A stretch of 59,628 nucleotides of DNA from Sinorhizobium sp. Its GTDB lineage: Bacteria; Pseudomonadota; Alphaproteobacteria; Rhizobiales; Rhizobiaceae. Of this stretch, positions 49,069-57,146 are shown piece after piece; within the stretch, counting starts at the first letter, position 1; each line of letters opens with the position of its first letter. The stretch spans positions 1-59,628 of the forward strand of contig JAPSJG010000002.1 in assembly GCA_031178305.1 (NCBI GenBank), read 5' to 3'. The translations under genes and the position numbers were made by a program. The notes under the pieces are model-generated. The model saw only the letters and a list, made by a program, of their open reading frames with translations. It did no database searches and was not told the origin of the DNA.

Positions 49069-49697
49069 GCGTCACGAACCATCCCCTGCATTGGCCGCAG
49101 GCTCGGCCAAGAACGAAATCGCCGATCCGAGCCTCGTTCAACAAGAAGGTGACGAGGCCCGGCAAGAGCTACGCCGAGACCGTCTCTTTGTCCGTCGCGG
49201 ACGCCATCGAGCGACTGCAGCGCGAGCTCGACCTGCTCGGAGCGCGCCAATACGTCCTCTCGACCAATCTGGAATTGCGGCTCGATGGGCTGCCGCGATC
49301 GGGCCAGCCGGAGCCGGCGGACCGTGGCGTTGCCCTCTACTTCCATCTTGGCGACAAGCCGCATTGCCTTCCTTGCGATCGATACGATCGCGTCGCGGAC
49401 AATATCGCGGCCATTGCGAAGCACATCGAGGCGACGCGCGCCATCGAGCGCTACGGCGTCGCGAACATGAACGAGATGTTCGCCGGCTTTGAGGCCCTGC
49501 CGGCACCGGTAGCGAAGCCGCACTGGTCCGAAGTGCTGCAAGTATCCCCCGATGCCAGCGTGCCTGAGATCGAAGCCGCGTTCCGCGCGAAGGCAGCGAA
49601 ACACCACCCCGATAAACCCGGCGGCAGCCATGCGGCCATGGTCGAACTTAACCTCGCTCGCCTGGTGGCGCTGGGAGAAGCATATGAAAATCACTGA
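49065..49697 (+). CDS. J-domain (DnaJ-like) protein with unknown N-terminal region
   Basis: Residues 155-210 form a J domain at the C-terminus: HWSEVLQVSPDASVPEIEAA, FRAKAAKHHPDKPGG with the essential HPD (near 179) and LNLARLVALGEAYE. Residues 25-140 contain a helical/beta part with VALYFHLGDKPHCLPCDRYD. J domains recruit and activate DnaK-type Hsp70. Here the protein may turn the host chaperone toward phage replication complexes. It overlaps the downstream gene by 14 bases. Confidence 0.78.
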   Translation: MSVTNHPLHWPQARPRTKSPIRASFNKKVTRPGKSYAETVSLSVADAIERLQRELDLLGARQYVLSTNLELRLDGLPRSGQPEPADRGVALYFHLGDKPHCLPCDRYDRVADNIAAIAKHIEATRAIERYGVANMNEMFAGFEALPAPVAKPHWSEVLQVSPDASVPEIEAAFRAKAAKHHPDKPGGSHAAMVELNLARLVALGEAYENH

Positions 49698-50082
49698 GAT
49701 ACTGAAGCAGCGCTGGCGCGAGGCGAGCGCCCTCGTCAACCAGATCGACGAGGAGCGCATGAAGCTGCTCGAACCGACCGAGAAGCGCTGGCACGCCGCG
49801 CTCGACACCCTGCAGTGCCTCAACGATCAGTGCCAGGCACACGATCATATTCGGTGCGAGGCATGCGAGGCGCCGATCTTCGAGGGAGAACCCTATCTCG
49901 GCGGCGATACGCCGCTCTGTGAGATTTGCGCTCCCCCTTACCAGGCACTCATCGACGAGCCCGATTTCTTCGTTGACGGCGACGGCAACCCCGCCACGCC
50001 GGAGCAATGCCGCGAATGGTTCGACGCCCACATCGCCGCCGGCGGCTCGCCGACGGACAGCATGTCGAGGGTGATGCGATGA
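49684..50082 (+). CDS. Small zinc-binding early protein
   Basis: This 132-residue protein has an N-terminal helix (MKITEILKQRWREASALVNQ) and a Cys-rich middle (RCEACEAPIF... LCEICAPPY), consistent with one zinc site, then an acidic tail with a short helix. It is coupled to the J-domain gene and to the next gene (ATGA). No function can be named. Confidence 0.55.
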   Translation: MKITEILKQRWREASALVNQIDEERMKLLEPTEKRWHAALDTLQCLNDQCQAHDHIRCEACEAPIFEGEPYLGGDTPLCEICAPPYQALIDEPDFFVDGDGNPATPEQCREWFDAHIAAGGSPTDSMSRVMR

Positions 50083-50732
50083 GCCGCGACATCCCCATCC
50101 TTTTCTCCGGTCCCATGATCCGCGCGCTGCTCGCCGGCCGCAAGGCGCAGACGCGAAGGCTTTGCAAGGATCAACCACCGGCAGGCGTCACGATCATACG
50201 GAAGACTATCCGGCCGTTTGGCAAAGAGCCGTACCACGCATTCGAGCGCCGCACGAAATTCGGCAACTTCGGAGGCGAAGTTCCGGTGAAGATAAGCCGT
50301 GGAGACCGTCTGTGGGTAAAGGAAACTCATGCCCGCGTCGGCGACAACGGCGACGATCACATGGCCTGCCCGGACCTGACGAGGCTGGTCTACTACCGCG
50401 CCGACGACGTGCAACCAGAGCTTTCGCGCTGGCGACCGTCGATCTTCATGCGCAGGCAGGATTCGCGCCTCACGCTTCTCGTCACGGACGTTCGCGTCGA
50501 GCGGCTGCAGGAAATCAGCGAGGCCGATGCCATCGCGGAGGGTGTCGAGCGCGACAGTGATGGGTGGCGTGATTACCTCATGCCGCAAACCCAATGCTGC
50601 GCCTCTGCGACGGATAGCTACCGAACGCTATGGGACAGCATCAACGGCGCGGGCGCATGGGAAGCTAACCCTTGGGTCGCCGCCTACACCTTTAAGGTTA
50701 TCAAGCAGAACATCGACGAGGTGGCCGCATGA
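50079..50732 (+). CDS. ASCH-like phage protein
   Basis: The 217-residue protein starts RDIPILFSGPMIRALLAGRK, with AQTRRLCK, the entry motif of ASCH/PUA-like phage proteins. It continues with GDRLWVKETHA and LTLLVTDVRVERLQEISEADAIAEGVERD. The end (YRTLWDSINGAGAWEANPWV) is also common to this group. ASCH proteins bind RNA or modified nucleotides; the ligand here is unknown. The start at 50079 overlaps the upstream stop as ATGA. Confidence 0.75.
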   Translation: MSRDIPILFSGPMIRALLAGRKAQTRRLCKDQPPAGVTIIRKTIRPFGKEPYHAFERRTKFGNFGGEVPVKISRGDRLWVKETHARVGDNGDDHMACPDLTRLVYYRADDVQPELSRWRPSIFMRRQDSRLTLLVTDVRVERLQEISEADAIAEGVERDSDGWRDYLMPQTQCCASATDSYRTLWDSINGAGAWEANPWVAAYTFKVIKQNIDEVAA

Positions 50733-51049
50733 CCATCACCGATCTGCCAAACACGGCCGATTTCATCACCAACGAGCGCTATGGCGAGTATGAGGCCACG
50801 TTCTCAGTCCGCGGCACGATCCGAATAACGATCAAGGCCGAAAGCTTGGAGGAGGCCCGATCAAAAGCCGACGCGATGACCGAAGATGAAGAATTCGGTT
50901 TGGAGCTCGACGACGCGGAAGATGTATCGCTCGACAGGGTCGGCAAGACACGGCCGATGTTCCTAGTCACCCGTGACGGCCAGAGCATGCAGGTAAGCCA
51001 CCTTCAGCCAGGTGACCTTCCTCGCCAACCGGACGAGCGGGGGTTCTGA
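50729..51049 (+). CDS. Unknown acidic early protein
   Basis: The 106-residue protein has a strand-helix-strand part (EATFSVRGTIRITIKAESLE, EARSKADAMTEDEEFGLELD) and a C-terminal strand region. Coupled upstream by four bases; not recognised. Confidence 0.52.
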   Translation: MTITDLPNTADFITNERYGEYEATFSVRGTIRITIKAESLEEARSKADAMTEDEEFGLELDDAEDVSLDRVGKTRPMFLVTRDGQSMQVSHLQPGDLPRQPDERGF

Positions 51050-51051
51050 GC

Positions 51052-51480
51052 ATGACGAGCAATCCAAGAGTGAACCGCTATCTCAAAGACAAGGCCATGG
51101 ATCATATCGACCATGCCCTCGGTCGGCCTGTCGACCCTATGCGCGAATCCTACCGCAACCACTTCGCCACGGGCGTGAACAGTCAGGAGGCCAAAGCCTT
51201 CGGCGCGTCCGTGAACTGGGAGCTTGATGGGCTTGTGCGTGGCATGGCCTACTTCTCGGTCACCGACGCGGGCCGGAAGGCTCTTGCCGATCACCTCAAG
51301 AAAATCGGCGATCCTTGGCAGCCATACAGCGTCACATGGGGCGGTCACACCGTCGTCATCGCCGCCAAGTCGATCGGTAATGCGAAGTACAGCACGTACC
51401 TCGATGTCAGCGATTGCTATTCCGAACTGAAATTCGTGGACTTCGCGCGCGAGGCTAAGGTGCGGAGGGTCGCAGCATGA
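51052..51480 (+). CDS. Unknown early protein
   Basis: The 142-residue protein begins TSNPRVNRYLKDKAMDHIDH with ALGRPVDPM and SYRNHFATG, then MAYFSVTDAGRKALADHLKK, and ends in a beta part (WGGHTVVIAAKSIGNAKYST). The TDAGRKAL stretch resembles winged-helix tails. No family is recognised. It overlaps the next gene by four bases. Confidence 0.55.
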   Translation: MTSNPRVNRYLKDKAMDHIDHALGRPVDPMRESYRNHFATGVNSQEAKAFGASVNWELDGLVRGMAYFSVTDAGRKALADHLKKIGDPWQPYSVTWGGHTVVIAAKSIGNAKYSTYLDVSDCYSELKFVDFAREAKVRRVAA

Positions 51481-51773
51481 GCGACAGCGACAACACGTTC
51501 GAAGCTACCGAAGCCACAAAGGCACTATTTCCGACGCTCGGCAAATCCATCGAAGACTTTGCATTCGCGCAGGCGAACGAGTTCATCGAGGCAGGTCAGA
51601 CCGCGCGGGAAGCGGCATCGATCGTCGCGAACATGATGATCCGTGCCGCATGGACGGTCGCCTCCATTGCCGTCCTTTCCGAGGGCGGCGTACCGGACAA
51701 GGACAAATTCCGCTCTTCCGTCGAGGCACAGATCAACACCATCAATTTCAAGCCGATAGGCGGTGCGGCATGA
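51477..51773 (+). CDS. Unknown small early protein
   Basis: 98 residues, mostly helical (FAFAQANEFIEAGQTAREAA, IVANMMIRAAWTVASIAVLS) with one segment that could be buried or touch a membrane. Coupled at both ends by four-base overlaps. Confidence 0.52.
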   Translation: MSDSDNTFEATEATKALFPTLGKSIEDFAFAQANEFIEAGQTAREAASIVANMMIRAAWTVASIAVLSEGGVPDKDKFRSSVEAQINTINFKPIGGAA

Positions 51774-52147
51774 CCAGAGAGGAAGCGCGCGCTATCTGGA
51801 CGGCATCCGGCCTCACCTATGCCGATCTGACACTCGGCAATCTCCAGTCGCTCCGAGATCTGATCAACGCCGAAATGAAGCAGAGCGATCTCTTCGCTCC
51901 TTCAGGCCGAACCGGCGGCACTTATCGCATGAACGCGAAGATTGATGCTGACATCGGCGTCGAAGGCTGGTGGGCAGCGCTCACGTGCCGAGCCTACTAT
52001 TTCAAGAGCCGTGAGGCTGTGACCTTCAATGGCGGTGGCTTCATCGGTTTTGCCGGATGGGCTGACGAAACGAACGTGCAGCCGATCCTTGCCGCGTTTG
52101 CGAAGTGGGTTTCCACCTTGGTTGCGCGGGAAAGGGAAGCAGCATGA
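51770..52147 (+). CDS. Unknown early protein
   Basis: The 125-residue protein has an N-terminal HTH-like part (TREEARAIWTASGLTYADLT, LGNLQSLRDLINAEM), then a beta segment (WWAALTCRAYYFKSREAVTF) and a helix with NVQPILAAFAKWVSTLV. Not recognised; coupled by ATGA overlaps. Confidence 0.52.
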   Translation: MTREEARAIWTASGLTYADLTLGNLQSLRDLINAEMKQSDLFAPSGRTGGTYRMNAKIDADIGVEGWWAALTCRAYYFKSREAVTFNGGGFIGFAGWADETNVQPILAAFAKWVSTLVAREREAA

Positions 52148-52404
52148 GCAAGCTCTTCGGCCCCGACTTCATCACGCAGAAGTACCTCCGCCGCTACCCG
52201 AACAGCAAGCGCGCCAAGTCATGGGCTGGGATCATGGTGCACATCCAGACCGAGAACGGCGTCTGGCTGATAGGCGGACATGGCTACACCTGGGCTGGGA
52301 AGCCTGACGCGTGGATTATTCCGTTCGACGATGCGGTACGACAGATCGATCATTGCGGCCCCGAGAAGATGGGGCGCTTCATCCGCGCTTCGGCGGTCGC
52401 CTGA
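52144..52404 (+). CDS. Unknown small early protein
   Basis: 86 residues with a beta-rich centre (IMVHIQTENGVWLIGGHGYT, WAGKPDAWIIPFDDAV). Coupled to its neighbours (ATGA upstream, TGATG downstream). No family recognised. Confidence 0.52.
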   Translation: MSKLFGPDFITQKYLRRYPNSKRAKSWAGIMVHIQTENGVWLIGGHGYTWAGKPDAWIIPFDDAVRQIDHCGPEKMGRFIRASAVA

Positions 52405-52586
52405 TGCCAATCCCCCTCTGCGACATGACCCTCGACGAGCTGCGCGACGAACGTCGCCGGCTCCACAAGCTGGTCCGCCAGGCACCGGCTTGGAGTGCAC
52501 GTCTCGAAACCTCGAAAATGGCGCTCGACGAATGCGACGCATGGATACGTCGGCGCTCCCAACAACAGGAGTCCGCCCATGGCTGA
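52404..52586 (+). CDS. 60-residue helical protein
   Basis: MPIPLCDMTLDELRDERRRL, then HKLVRQAPAWSARLETSKMA and a charged helical end. It shares one base with the upstream stop and overlaps the DUF5131 gene by eight bases. Likely a small coiled-coil accessory protein. Confidence 0.5.
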   Translation: MPIPLCDMTLDELRDERRRLHKLVRQAPAWSARLETSKMALDECDAWIRRRSQQQESAHG

Positions 52587-53568
52587 ACGAAGCGCAATAG
52601 AGTGGTGCGATGCCACGGTGAATTTCTGGTGGGGCTGCACGAAGGTCTCGCCCGGGTGCGAGCACTGCTATGCCGAGGAACTGAACCGCTTCCGCGGCAA
52701 CGGTGTTTGGGGCCTCGGCGCTGAACGACGCAAGATTAAGGGCGCGGCTGCACTGATCCGAAAGCTGCAGCGGACCGCGGACGAGTTTGAGGCCGTGCAT
52801 GGCCGCCGGCGCCGCGTCTTCATGCAGTCGATGTCCGACACTTTCGACAACGAGGTGGATGACGCCTGGCGCGCGGAACTGTTCGCCGAGGGGGAGTTCG
52901 CCGACCGGCTCAACATCATCCTCCTCACCAAGCGCGGGACCAACGTCGAGAAGATGGTGCCGGCCCATTGGCTCGCCGGTGGATGGCCGCAGCACATCGG
53001 CCTCATGGTCACCATGACGGACATGATCGAGGCCGAACGCGACGCGGAGCGGCTCTCCAAGCTCAAGAAGCGGCTCGGCATCCCATGGATTGGCGTGAGC
53101 ATTGAGCCCATGCGGGGCCCGATCAACCTTCGCCGGCTGCGCGTCAGCCGCGATCTGTTCTTCGACGCGCTAACGGGCGTCTATTCGGTGAGCCCTGTTC
53201 GTGCACACCGCCCGCCCGCCGTTCCCGAACCTCTCCCAGGTCTCGATTGGATCATTGTCGGCGGGGAGAGCGGGAAGGGCGCCCGTCCGATGCATCCGGC
53301 ATGGGTCAGCGAAATTCAGCGCCATTGCCGCGATACCGGCACCGCGTTCCTGTTCAAGCAGTGGGGGGAATGGCTTCCGAGGATCGCCATCCACAAAGAC
53401 AGCCTGCGGGATCTGCGCAGGAAAGAAACGATCGAGCTCCCAGCCGATCCGAGCCCCTTCGCCGTGGTGCAGCTAGACATCATGACCACGTACCGCGTCG
53501 GCAAAGCAAATGCCGGCCGTCTGCTCGACGGCCGCGAACACCTTCAATTTCCAGAGGCATTGAGATGA
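52579..53568 (+). CDS. DUF5131/phage Gp37-Gp68 family protein
   Basis: The 329-residue protein starts with the family signature SAIEWCDATVNFWWGCTKVS followed by PGCEHCYAE, giving a C-x5/6-C-x2-C cluster like radical-SAM or iron-sulfur proteins. Later conserved parts are RRVFMQSMSDTFDNEVDD, LLTKRGTNVEKM, GVSIEPMRGPI, LDWIIVGGESGKGARPMHPAW and AFLFKQWGEW. Members are common in phages of soil bacteria, but their reaction is unsettled; a role in DNA base chemistry or repair has been suggested by likeness to photoproduct-lyase-type folds. It overlaps both neighbours. Confidence 0.85.
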   Translation: MAERSAIEWCDATVNFWWGCTKVSPGCEHCYAEELNRFRGNGVWGLGAERRKIKGAAALIRKLQRTADEFEAVHGRRRRVFMQSMSDTFDNEVDDAWRAELFAEGEFADRLNIILLTKRGTNVEKMVPAHWLAGGWPQHIGLMVTMTDMIEAERDAERLSKLKKRLGIPWIGVSIEPMRGPINLRRLRVSRDLFFDALTGVYSVSPVRAHRPPAVPEPLPGLDWIIVGGESGKGARPMHPAWVSEIQRHCRDTGTAFLFKQWGEWLPRIAIHKDSLRDLRRKETIELPADPSPFAVVQLDIMTTYRVGKANAGRLLDGREHLQFPEALR

Positions 53569-54011
53569 ACGTGAACATCGCACTGGCGCAGAAAGCCGCG
53601 TCACTCGCCCGTAGGGGCATCACCGGGAAGGACCTCGGCGCCAAGCTAGGCGTGAGAGCCCCAGAAGCCAACGCCCTTGCAGCGATCGGCCGCGCGGAAC
53701 AGGAGCGACACTCGTACCGCCTGACTGTTGCGGAGGTCGAGCTGCTCAACGCACTGGCAGCCGAACATGCGGCGCTGCTCCGCGAGGGCGCCATCCGCAG
53801 TCCGAAGTCAAAGGACGTTGCGTGGCGTGCCGGGCGTTCCGCAGGCTGGGCTGCAGCGACGGCGAGGAAGCGCATCTTCGACGAGCGCTATGACGATACA
53901 GTAGGCATGCACGTCAACGGCATGGGCTTCGTGCACGTCGCCGGCAACGGCCATATGTCTCTCACCCCCGCAGGCTGGGCGTTGATGCACTTCATGGGTG
54001 GTGCCGAATGA
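53565..54011 (+). CDS. Unknown early protein
   Basis: The 148-residue protein has a helical front with HTH look (AASLARRGITGKDLGAKLGV, RAPEANALAAIGRAEQE), a second helical part and a beta end (GMHVNGMGFVHVAGNGHMSL, TPAGWALMHFMGG). Not recognised. It overlaps both neighbours by four bases. Confidence 0.55.
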   Translation: MNVNIALAQKAASLARRGITGKDLGAKLGVRAPEANALAAIGRAEQERHSYRLTVAEVELLNALAAEHAALLREGAIRSPKSKDVAWRAGRSAGWAAATARKRIFDERYDDTVGMHVNGMGFVHVAGNGHMSLTPAGWALMHFMGGAE

Positions 54012-54310
54012 CGTTCGCGAAGGCAACGATAGGCCGCACCCGAAAACTCCCGCCGGACGCCAAGATCATCGAGCTCTTCAACGCCGGTCTCAACAACAGG
54101 GAGATCGCGGAAAAGTTCGGCTGCACCCAACAGGCCGTCGGCAACTGTGTGAGACGCCTCAACCTCACCAGGGATGCACAGGCGCCGGCCGAGATGGAAC
54201 CTGCCCTACAGGCCCCGACGCGGCGCAATGTTGTCCGCCGGCATTTCTCATCGACCACCGTCAGTCTCCCGCTTGTCCGTGGCTGGTACGAGGCCGACCG
54301 CCATGACTGA
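54008..54310 (+). CDS. Small HTH protein
   Basis: The 100-residue protein carries a homeodomain-like helix-turn-helix in residues 13-55 (KLPPDAKIIELFNAGLNNRE, IAEKFGCTQQAVGNCVRRLN). The C-terminal half is basic and likely disordered. It precedes the Dam-type methylase with an eight-base overlap and might regulate the operon. Confidence 0.65.
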   Translation: MTFAKATIGRTRKLPPDAKIIELFNAGLNNREIAEKFGCTQQAVGNCVRRLNLTRDAQAPAEMEPALQAPTRRNVVRRHFSSTTVSLPLVRGWYEADRHD

Positions 54311-55055
54311 GACGGCACCGCTCTTCGCCGGCATCGGCGGGCACCACAGCGCACGGGCTCGCACCGACGAGTGGCTGACTCCTCCGGAGCTGATCGAGGC
54401 GCTTGGCGGCGCCGATTCCTTCGACCTCGATCCCTGTTCGCCGATCAGCCGGCCGTGGCCGACGGCGAAGCGGCATTTCACGATCGAGGATAATGGCTTG
54501 AGGCAGCCTTGGGCGGGTAGGGTGTGGCTCAACCCGCCTTACTCGACGAGCGTGATCGGAAAGTGGCTCGCTCGCCTGGCGCAGCATAATTGCGGCGTCT
54601 CGCTAATCTTCGCCAGGACCGAGACGGATGCCTTCTTCCGTTTTGTGTGGGAGAGGGCGAGCGCCGTGCTGTTCATGCGCGGCCGGATCAATTTCCACCT
54701 GGTGGACGGGCGGCGCGCCATTCGCAACAGCGGGGCGCCGTCGGTGCTGTGCGCCTACGGGTTCGACGACGCCGAAATTCTCGCCGGGAGCGGCATAGAA
54801 GGCCAGTTTGTTCCGCTGCTGCTTCCTCGCTTCTGGCCGACCACTTTCGGACACCGCACGTGGCGCGAAGTTATCGCGGCCTTCCTGCGGTCTCATGATG
54901 GTCCGATATCGCTCGCGGAGCTCTACCGCGCCCTCGCCGCGCATCCGAAGGCTAAGCGCAATCCCAACTACGAGGCGAAGATCCGGCAAGAGCTTCAGCG
55001 CGGACCTTTTCGCCGCGTGTCGCGTGGCACGTGGGAGTTCCGGTTCAATGACTGA
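54303..55055 (+). CDS. Phage N-6-adenine methyltransferase (Dam family)
   Basis: Residues 20-170 of this 250-residue protein match phage adenine methylases: DEWLTPPELIEALGGADSFD, LDPCSPISRPWPTAKRHF, VWLNPPYSTSVIGKW (motif IV NPPY) and a later IFARTETDAFFRFVWERASA. The C-terminal 70 residues look like a small winged domain (SLAELYRALAAHPKAKRNPN). It likely protects phage DNA from host restriction by modifying adenine. It is the second early methylase beside the one at 46616. Confidence 0.88.
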   Translation: MTETAPLFAGIGGHHSARARTDEWLTPPELIEALGGADSFDLDPCSPISRPWPTAKRHFTIEDNGLRQPWAGRVWLNPPYSTSVIGKWLARLAQHNCGVSLIFARTETDAFFRFVWERASAVLFMRGRINFHLVDGRRAIRNSGAPSVLCAYGFDDAEILAGSGIEGQFVPLLLPRFWPTTFGHRTWREVIAAFLRSHDGPISLAELYRALAAHPKAKRNPNYEAKIRQELQRGPFRRVSRGTWEFRFND

Positions 55056-55392
55056 CCGCATTTCCTGCATCAACCCGACGTGCCGGCGGACGGCACCGCG
55101 CGAGATGTTTCCGGACTCGAGGTACATCATCTGCCGCGGCTGCTGGAACAAGCTGCCTTCGCGGATCAAGGACCGCTGGAACGCGATCAAGACGCGGCAA
55201 CGCATCTTCGATCGCCTCGTCCGCAAGCCGAAATTCTCCGTCGACGTGCGACTCGAGCAATGGCGCCGGGTCGATCGGCGCATGACCATGGCCGAGCACG
55301 CCTTGGACGCTTCCATCCTGCAATTCTTCCATGCCGGGCAGGAACCTGCCGGACTCGAGTCGTTCATGAAGGAGATTGGCCTTGAGCGATAG
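55048..55392 (+). CDS. Zinc-finger-like basic protein
   Basis: The 114-residue protein begins MTDRISCINPTCRRTAPREM, with IICRGCWNKLPS, giving CxxxxC...CxxC for one zinc. A basic helical region follows (RIKDRWNAIKTRQRIFDRLV). This suggests nucleic-acid binding. The ATG at 55048 overlaps the methylase stop by eight bases. Confidence 0.6.
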   Translation: MTDRISCINPTCRRTAPREMFPDSRYIICRGCWNKLPSRIKDRWNAIKTRQRIFDRLVRKPKFSVDVRLEQWRRVDRRMTMAEHALDASILQFFHAGQEPAGLESFMKEIGLER

Positions 55393-55708
55393 CAAGGACC
55401 GCCAGTGGCTCGCTGGTTCGTATCTCGACGAAGCAGCTGGCAACTTGATCACCGGCCTCGATCTCGGCAGCGGCGACACGCAGGTCGTGGCGGAGATCAG
55501 CCTCCGCGAGGACGGAACTCTCGATGTGCGGAGAATTGAGTTGCACGAGCTGCTCCGGGACGAGGCGAACCGTCTCACCGATATCGAGGGCTTCTGCGAG
55601 TCCTGGACGGTAGAAACGCCCAAGGCCGATCTCGGCCAGATCATCGGGTCATGCCAGCGCGGCCGGGCCGCGATCGAGGCGGTTCTAGCAAAGAAGGGGA
55701 AGAAATGA
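55382..55708 (+). CDS. Unknown early protein
   Basis: 108 residues, with a beta segment (GLDLGSGDTQVVAEISLRED, TLDVRRIELHELLRDEANRL) and a helical end. The TTG at 55382 is chosen because GGAGA lies six bases before it; a TTG six bases earlier touches that site. Coupled to the next gene. Confidence 0.52.
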   Translation: MSDSKDRQWLAGSYLDEAAGNLITGLDLGSGDTQVVAEISLREDGTLDVRRIELHELLRDEANRLTDIEGFCESWTVETPKADLGQIIGSCQRGRAAIEAVLAKKGKK

Positions 55709-56274
55709 CGGGCGAACGCTCAATCCTAAGATGGGGGAGCGTGCCCGTTCCCTACGCTGCACTGTGGTCGGCCGAGGAAGGCAAGATGACCGTCGATGTC
55801 TGCCGCCACATCAACCACCTTGCCTGCTGTGACGCGGAAGCTCGAGGTGTCGGTAAGCCGATCTTCGGGAAGCCGCACATGGGGCGTCAGCGCGAAGTGA
55901 TCGTCAACGACCTGTGCGACCTGTGCGCACGTCCGCTCAAGGGCCGCACCAAGGTCTCACTGTCTCACGCCCGCGTCTCAGCGACGGGCGCGGAGGGCGC
56001 CTGCGTGATGCAGGTCGAGCCTCTGGTGCACAAGGACTGCGCCCTCGTGTGTGTCCAGCACTGCCCGTCTCTCAAGCGGGACATCAAGGCCGGCACTCTG
56101 TTCGTGCGCCAGGTGCTGAAACACCGGCATCAGATCGCGTTGCTGACGACGGCAGCGGTCCAGGAGTTTTGCGGCGTGTCGCGCGACGGTGTCGCCGGTC
56201 ACGCGAAGGTCGAGCTGCAGCGCTGGAAGGACCGTGACCTGTCGTGGCTAGAAGCAGGAGGTGCCAACGCGTGA
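55705..56274 (+). CDS. Cys-rich early protein
   Basis: The 189-residue protein contains several Cys and His (HINHLACCDAEA, CDLCARPLKG, HKDCALVCVQHCP), suggesting one or two zinc sites in residues 30-135. A helical end with a likely HTH follows (LLTTAAVQEFCGVSRDGVAG). No family is recognised. It overlaps its neighbours by four bases. Confidence 0.55.
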   Translation: MTGERSILRWGSVPVPYAALWSAEEGKMTVDVCRHINHLACCDAEARGVGKPIFGKPHMGRQREVIVNDLCDLCARPLKGRTKVSLSHARVSATGAEGACVMQVEPLVHKDCALVCVQHCPSLKRDIKAGTLFVRQVLKHRHQIALLTTAAVQEFCGVSRDGVAGHAKVELQRWKDRDLSWLEAGGANA

Positions 56275-56474
56275 GCACATGGTTCCAAGAGCGCCGCATC
56301 GAGTGGATCGCAGAGATGATCCGCATCTACGGCTTCATCAATCGAGGGCACGTCATGAAGAAGTTCGACGTGTCCGAGCCGCAGGCCTCAAAAGACCTGC
56401 AGCAGGCGATCGCGCAGCAACCAGACTTGATGCGCTACAACATGACCACCAAGCGATACGAGGCAACAGCGTGA
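56271..56474 (+). CDS. Small winged-helix/DeoR-like DNA-binding protein
   Basis: The 67-residue protein is a bare winged HTH: WIAEMIRIYGFINRGHVMKK, FDVSEPQASKDLQQAIAQQP, then the wing LMRYNMTTKRYEA. It starts at GTG overlapping the upstream stop (GTGA). It may repress or activate within the late part of the early operon. Confidence 0.62.
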   Translation: MSTWFQERRIEWIAEMIRIYGFINRGHVMKKFDVSEPQASKDLQQAIAQQPDLMRYNMTTKRYEATA

Positions 56475-56920
56475 TGAACGACTACGCACAGATAACGGAG
56501 CCTTACTGGGCGTCTCTTCGAATGATCCGCGAGGCGATCGAGACGATTTTCGGGCCAGCGGCAAACTTGGAGAGCGAGGAGGCGGAATTGTCGCGCGGAC
56601 CCGAGCCGCACCATACAGCCGAGGCTATTATCGCAGCGCTGCAGAATGTCGCCGCCGAGATCGAGCGCCTCACCCGCGAGCTGGATAAGATTTCAGCGTT
56701 GCTCAAAGACCCCGCCGCCGTTCGCGTGAACTATCTTCGCGGTGACATCGCCTGCCAAAACCTCATCGCCGAAGCGCGCCGCAAGGCTTTGGAGGAAGCG
56801 GCGGACATAATAAGAGCGCGGATGCCACTGTACACCGAGGACCAAGCACTGAATGCCTGCCGTGAGTGCATCTCCTCCATTCGCCACCGCGCCCAGGAGG
56901 ATTCCGATGCGAATTCTTGA
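56474..56920 (+). CDS. Unknown helical early protein
   Basis: 148 residues, mostly helical, with a coiled-coil-like middle (IIAALQNVAAEIERLTRELD, KISALLKDPAAV) and an end containing ACRECISSIRHRAQ. Not recognised. It shares one base with the previous stop (TGATG) and overlaps the next gene by 14. Confidence 0.52.
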   Translation: MNDYAQITEPYWASLRMIREAIETIFGPAANLESEEAELSRGPEPHHTAEAIIAALQNVAAEIERLTRELDKISALLKDPAAVRVNYLRGDIACQNLIAEARRKALEEAADIIRARMPLYTEDQALNACRECISSIRHRAQEDSDANS

Positions 56921-57146
56921 GAAACGCCGGGGCTATTTCTACGGCACGCACAAGGGCGCAACGATCGAGATCGAACGCGATCACGATTGCCCCGAGCACA
57001 AGTTCTACATCCGCGTGAGGTGGAAGGACGGCGGCTACATGTACGACGGCTATTCTCCGGAAGGCGTTAACACGATGCCCGAGGCGAAGCGAGAGGCGAT
57101 CCGTGGCGCATGCTTGGATGAACCGAGGGAGAGGCGCTATGCTTGA
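56907..57146 (+). CDS. Unknown small beta-rich early protein
   Basis: 79 residues: MRILEKRRGYFYGTHKGATI, EIERDHDCPEHKFYIRVRWK and DGGYMYDGYSPEG, then a helix. This gives the look of a small five-stranded barrel. Overlaps the next gene by eight bases. Confidence 0.52.
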   Translation: MRILEKRRGYFYGTHKGATIEIERDHDCPEHKFYIRVRWKDGGYMYDGYSPEGVNTMPEAKREAIRGACLDEPRERRYA

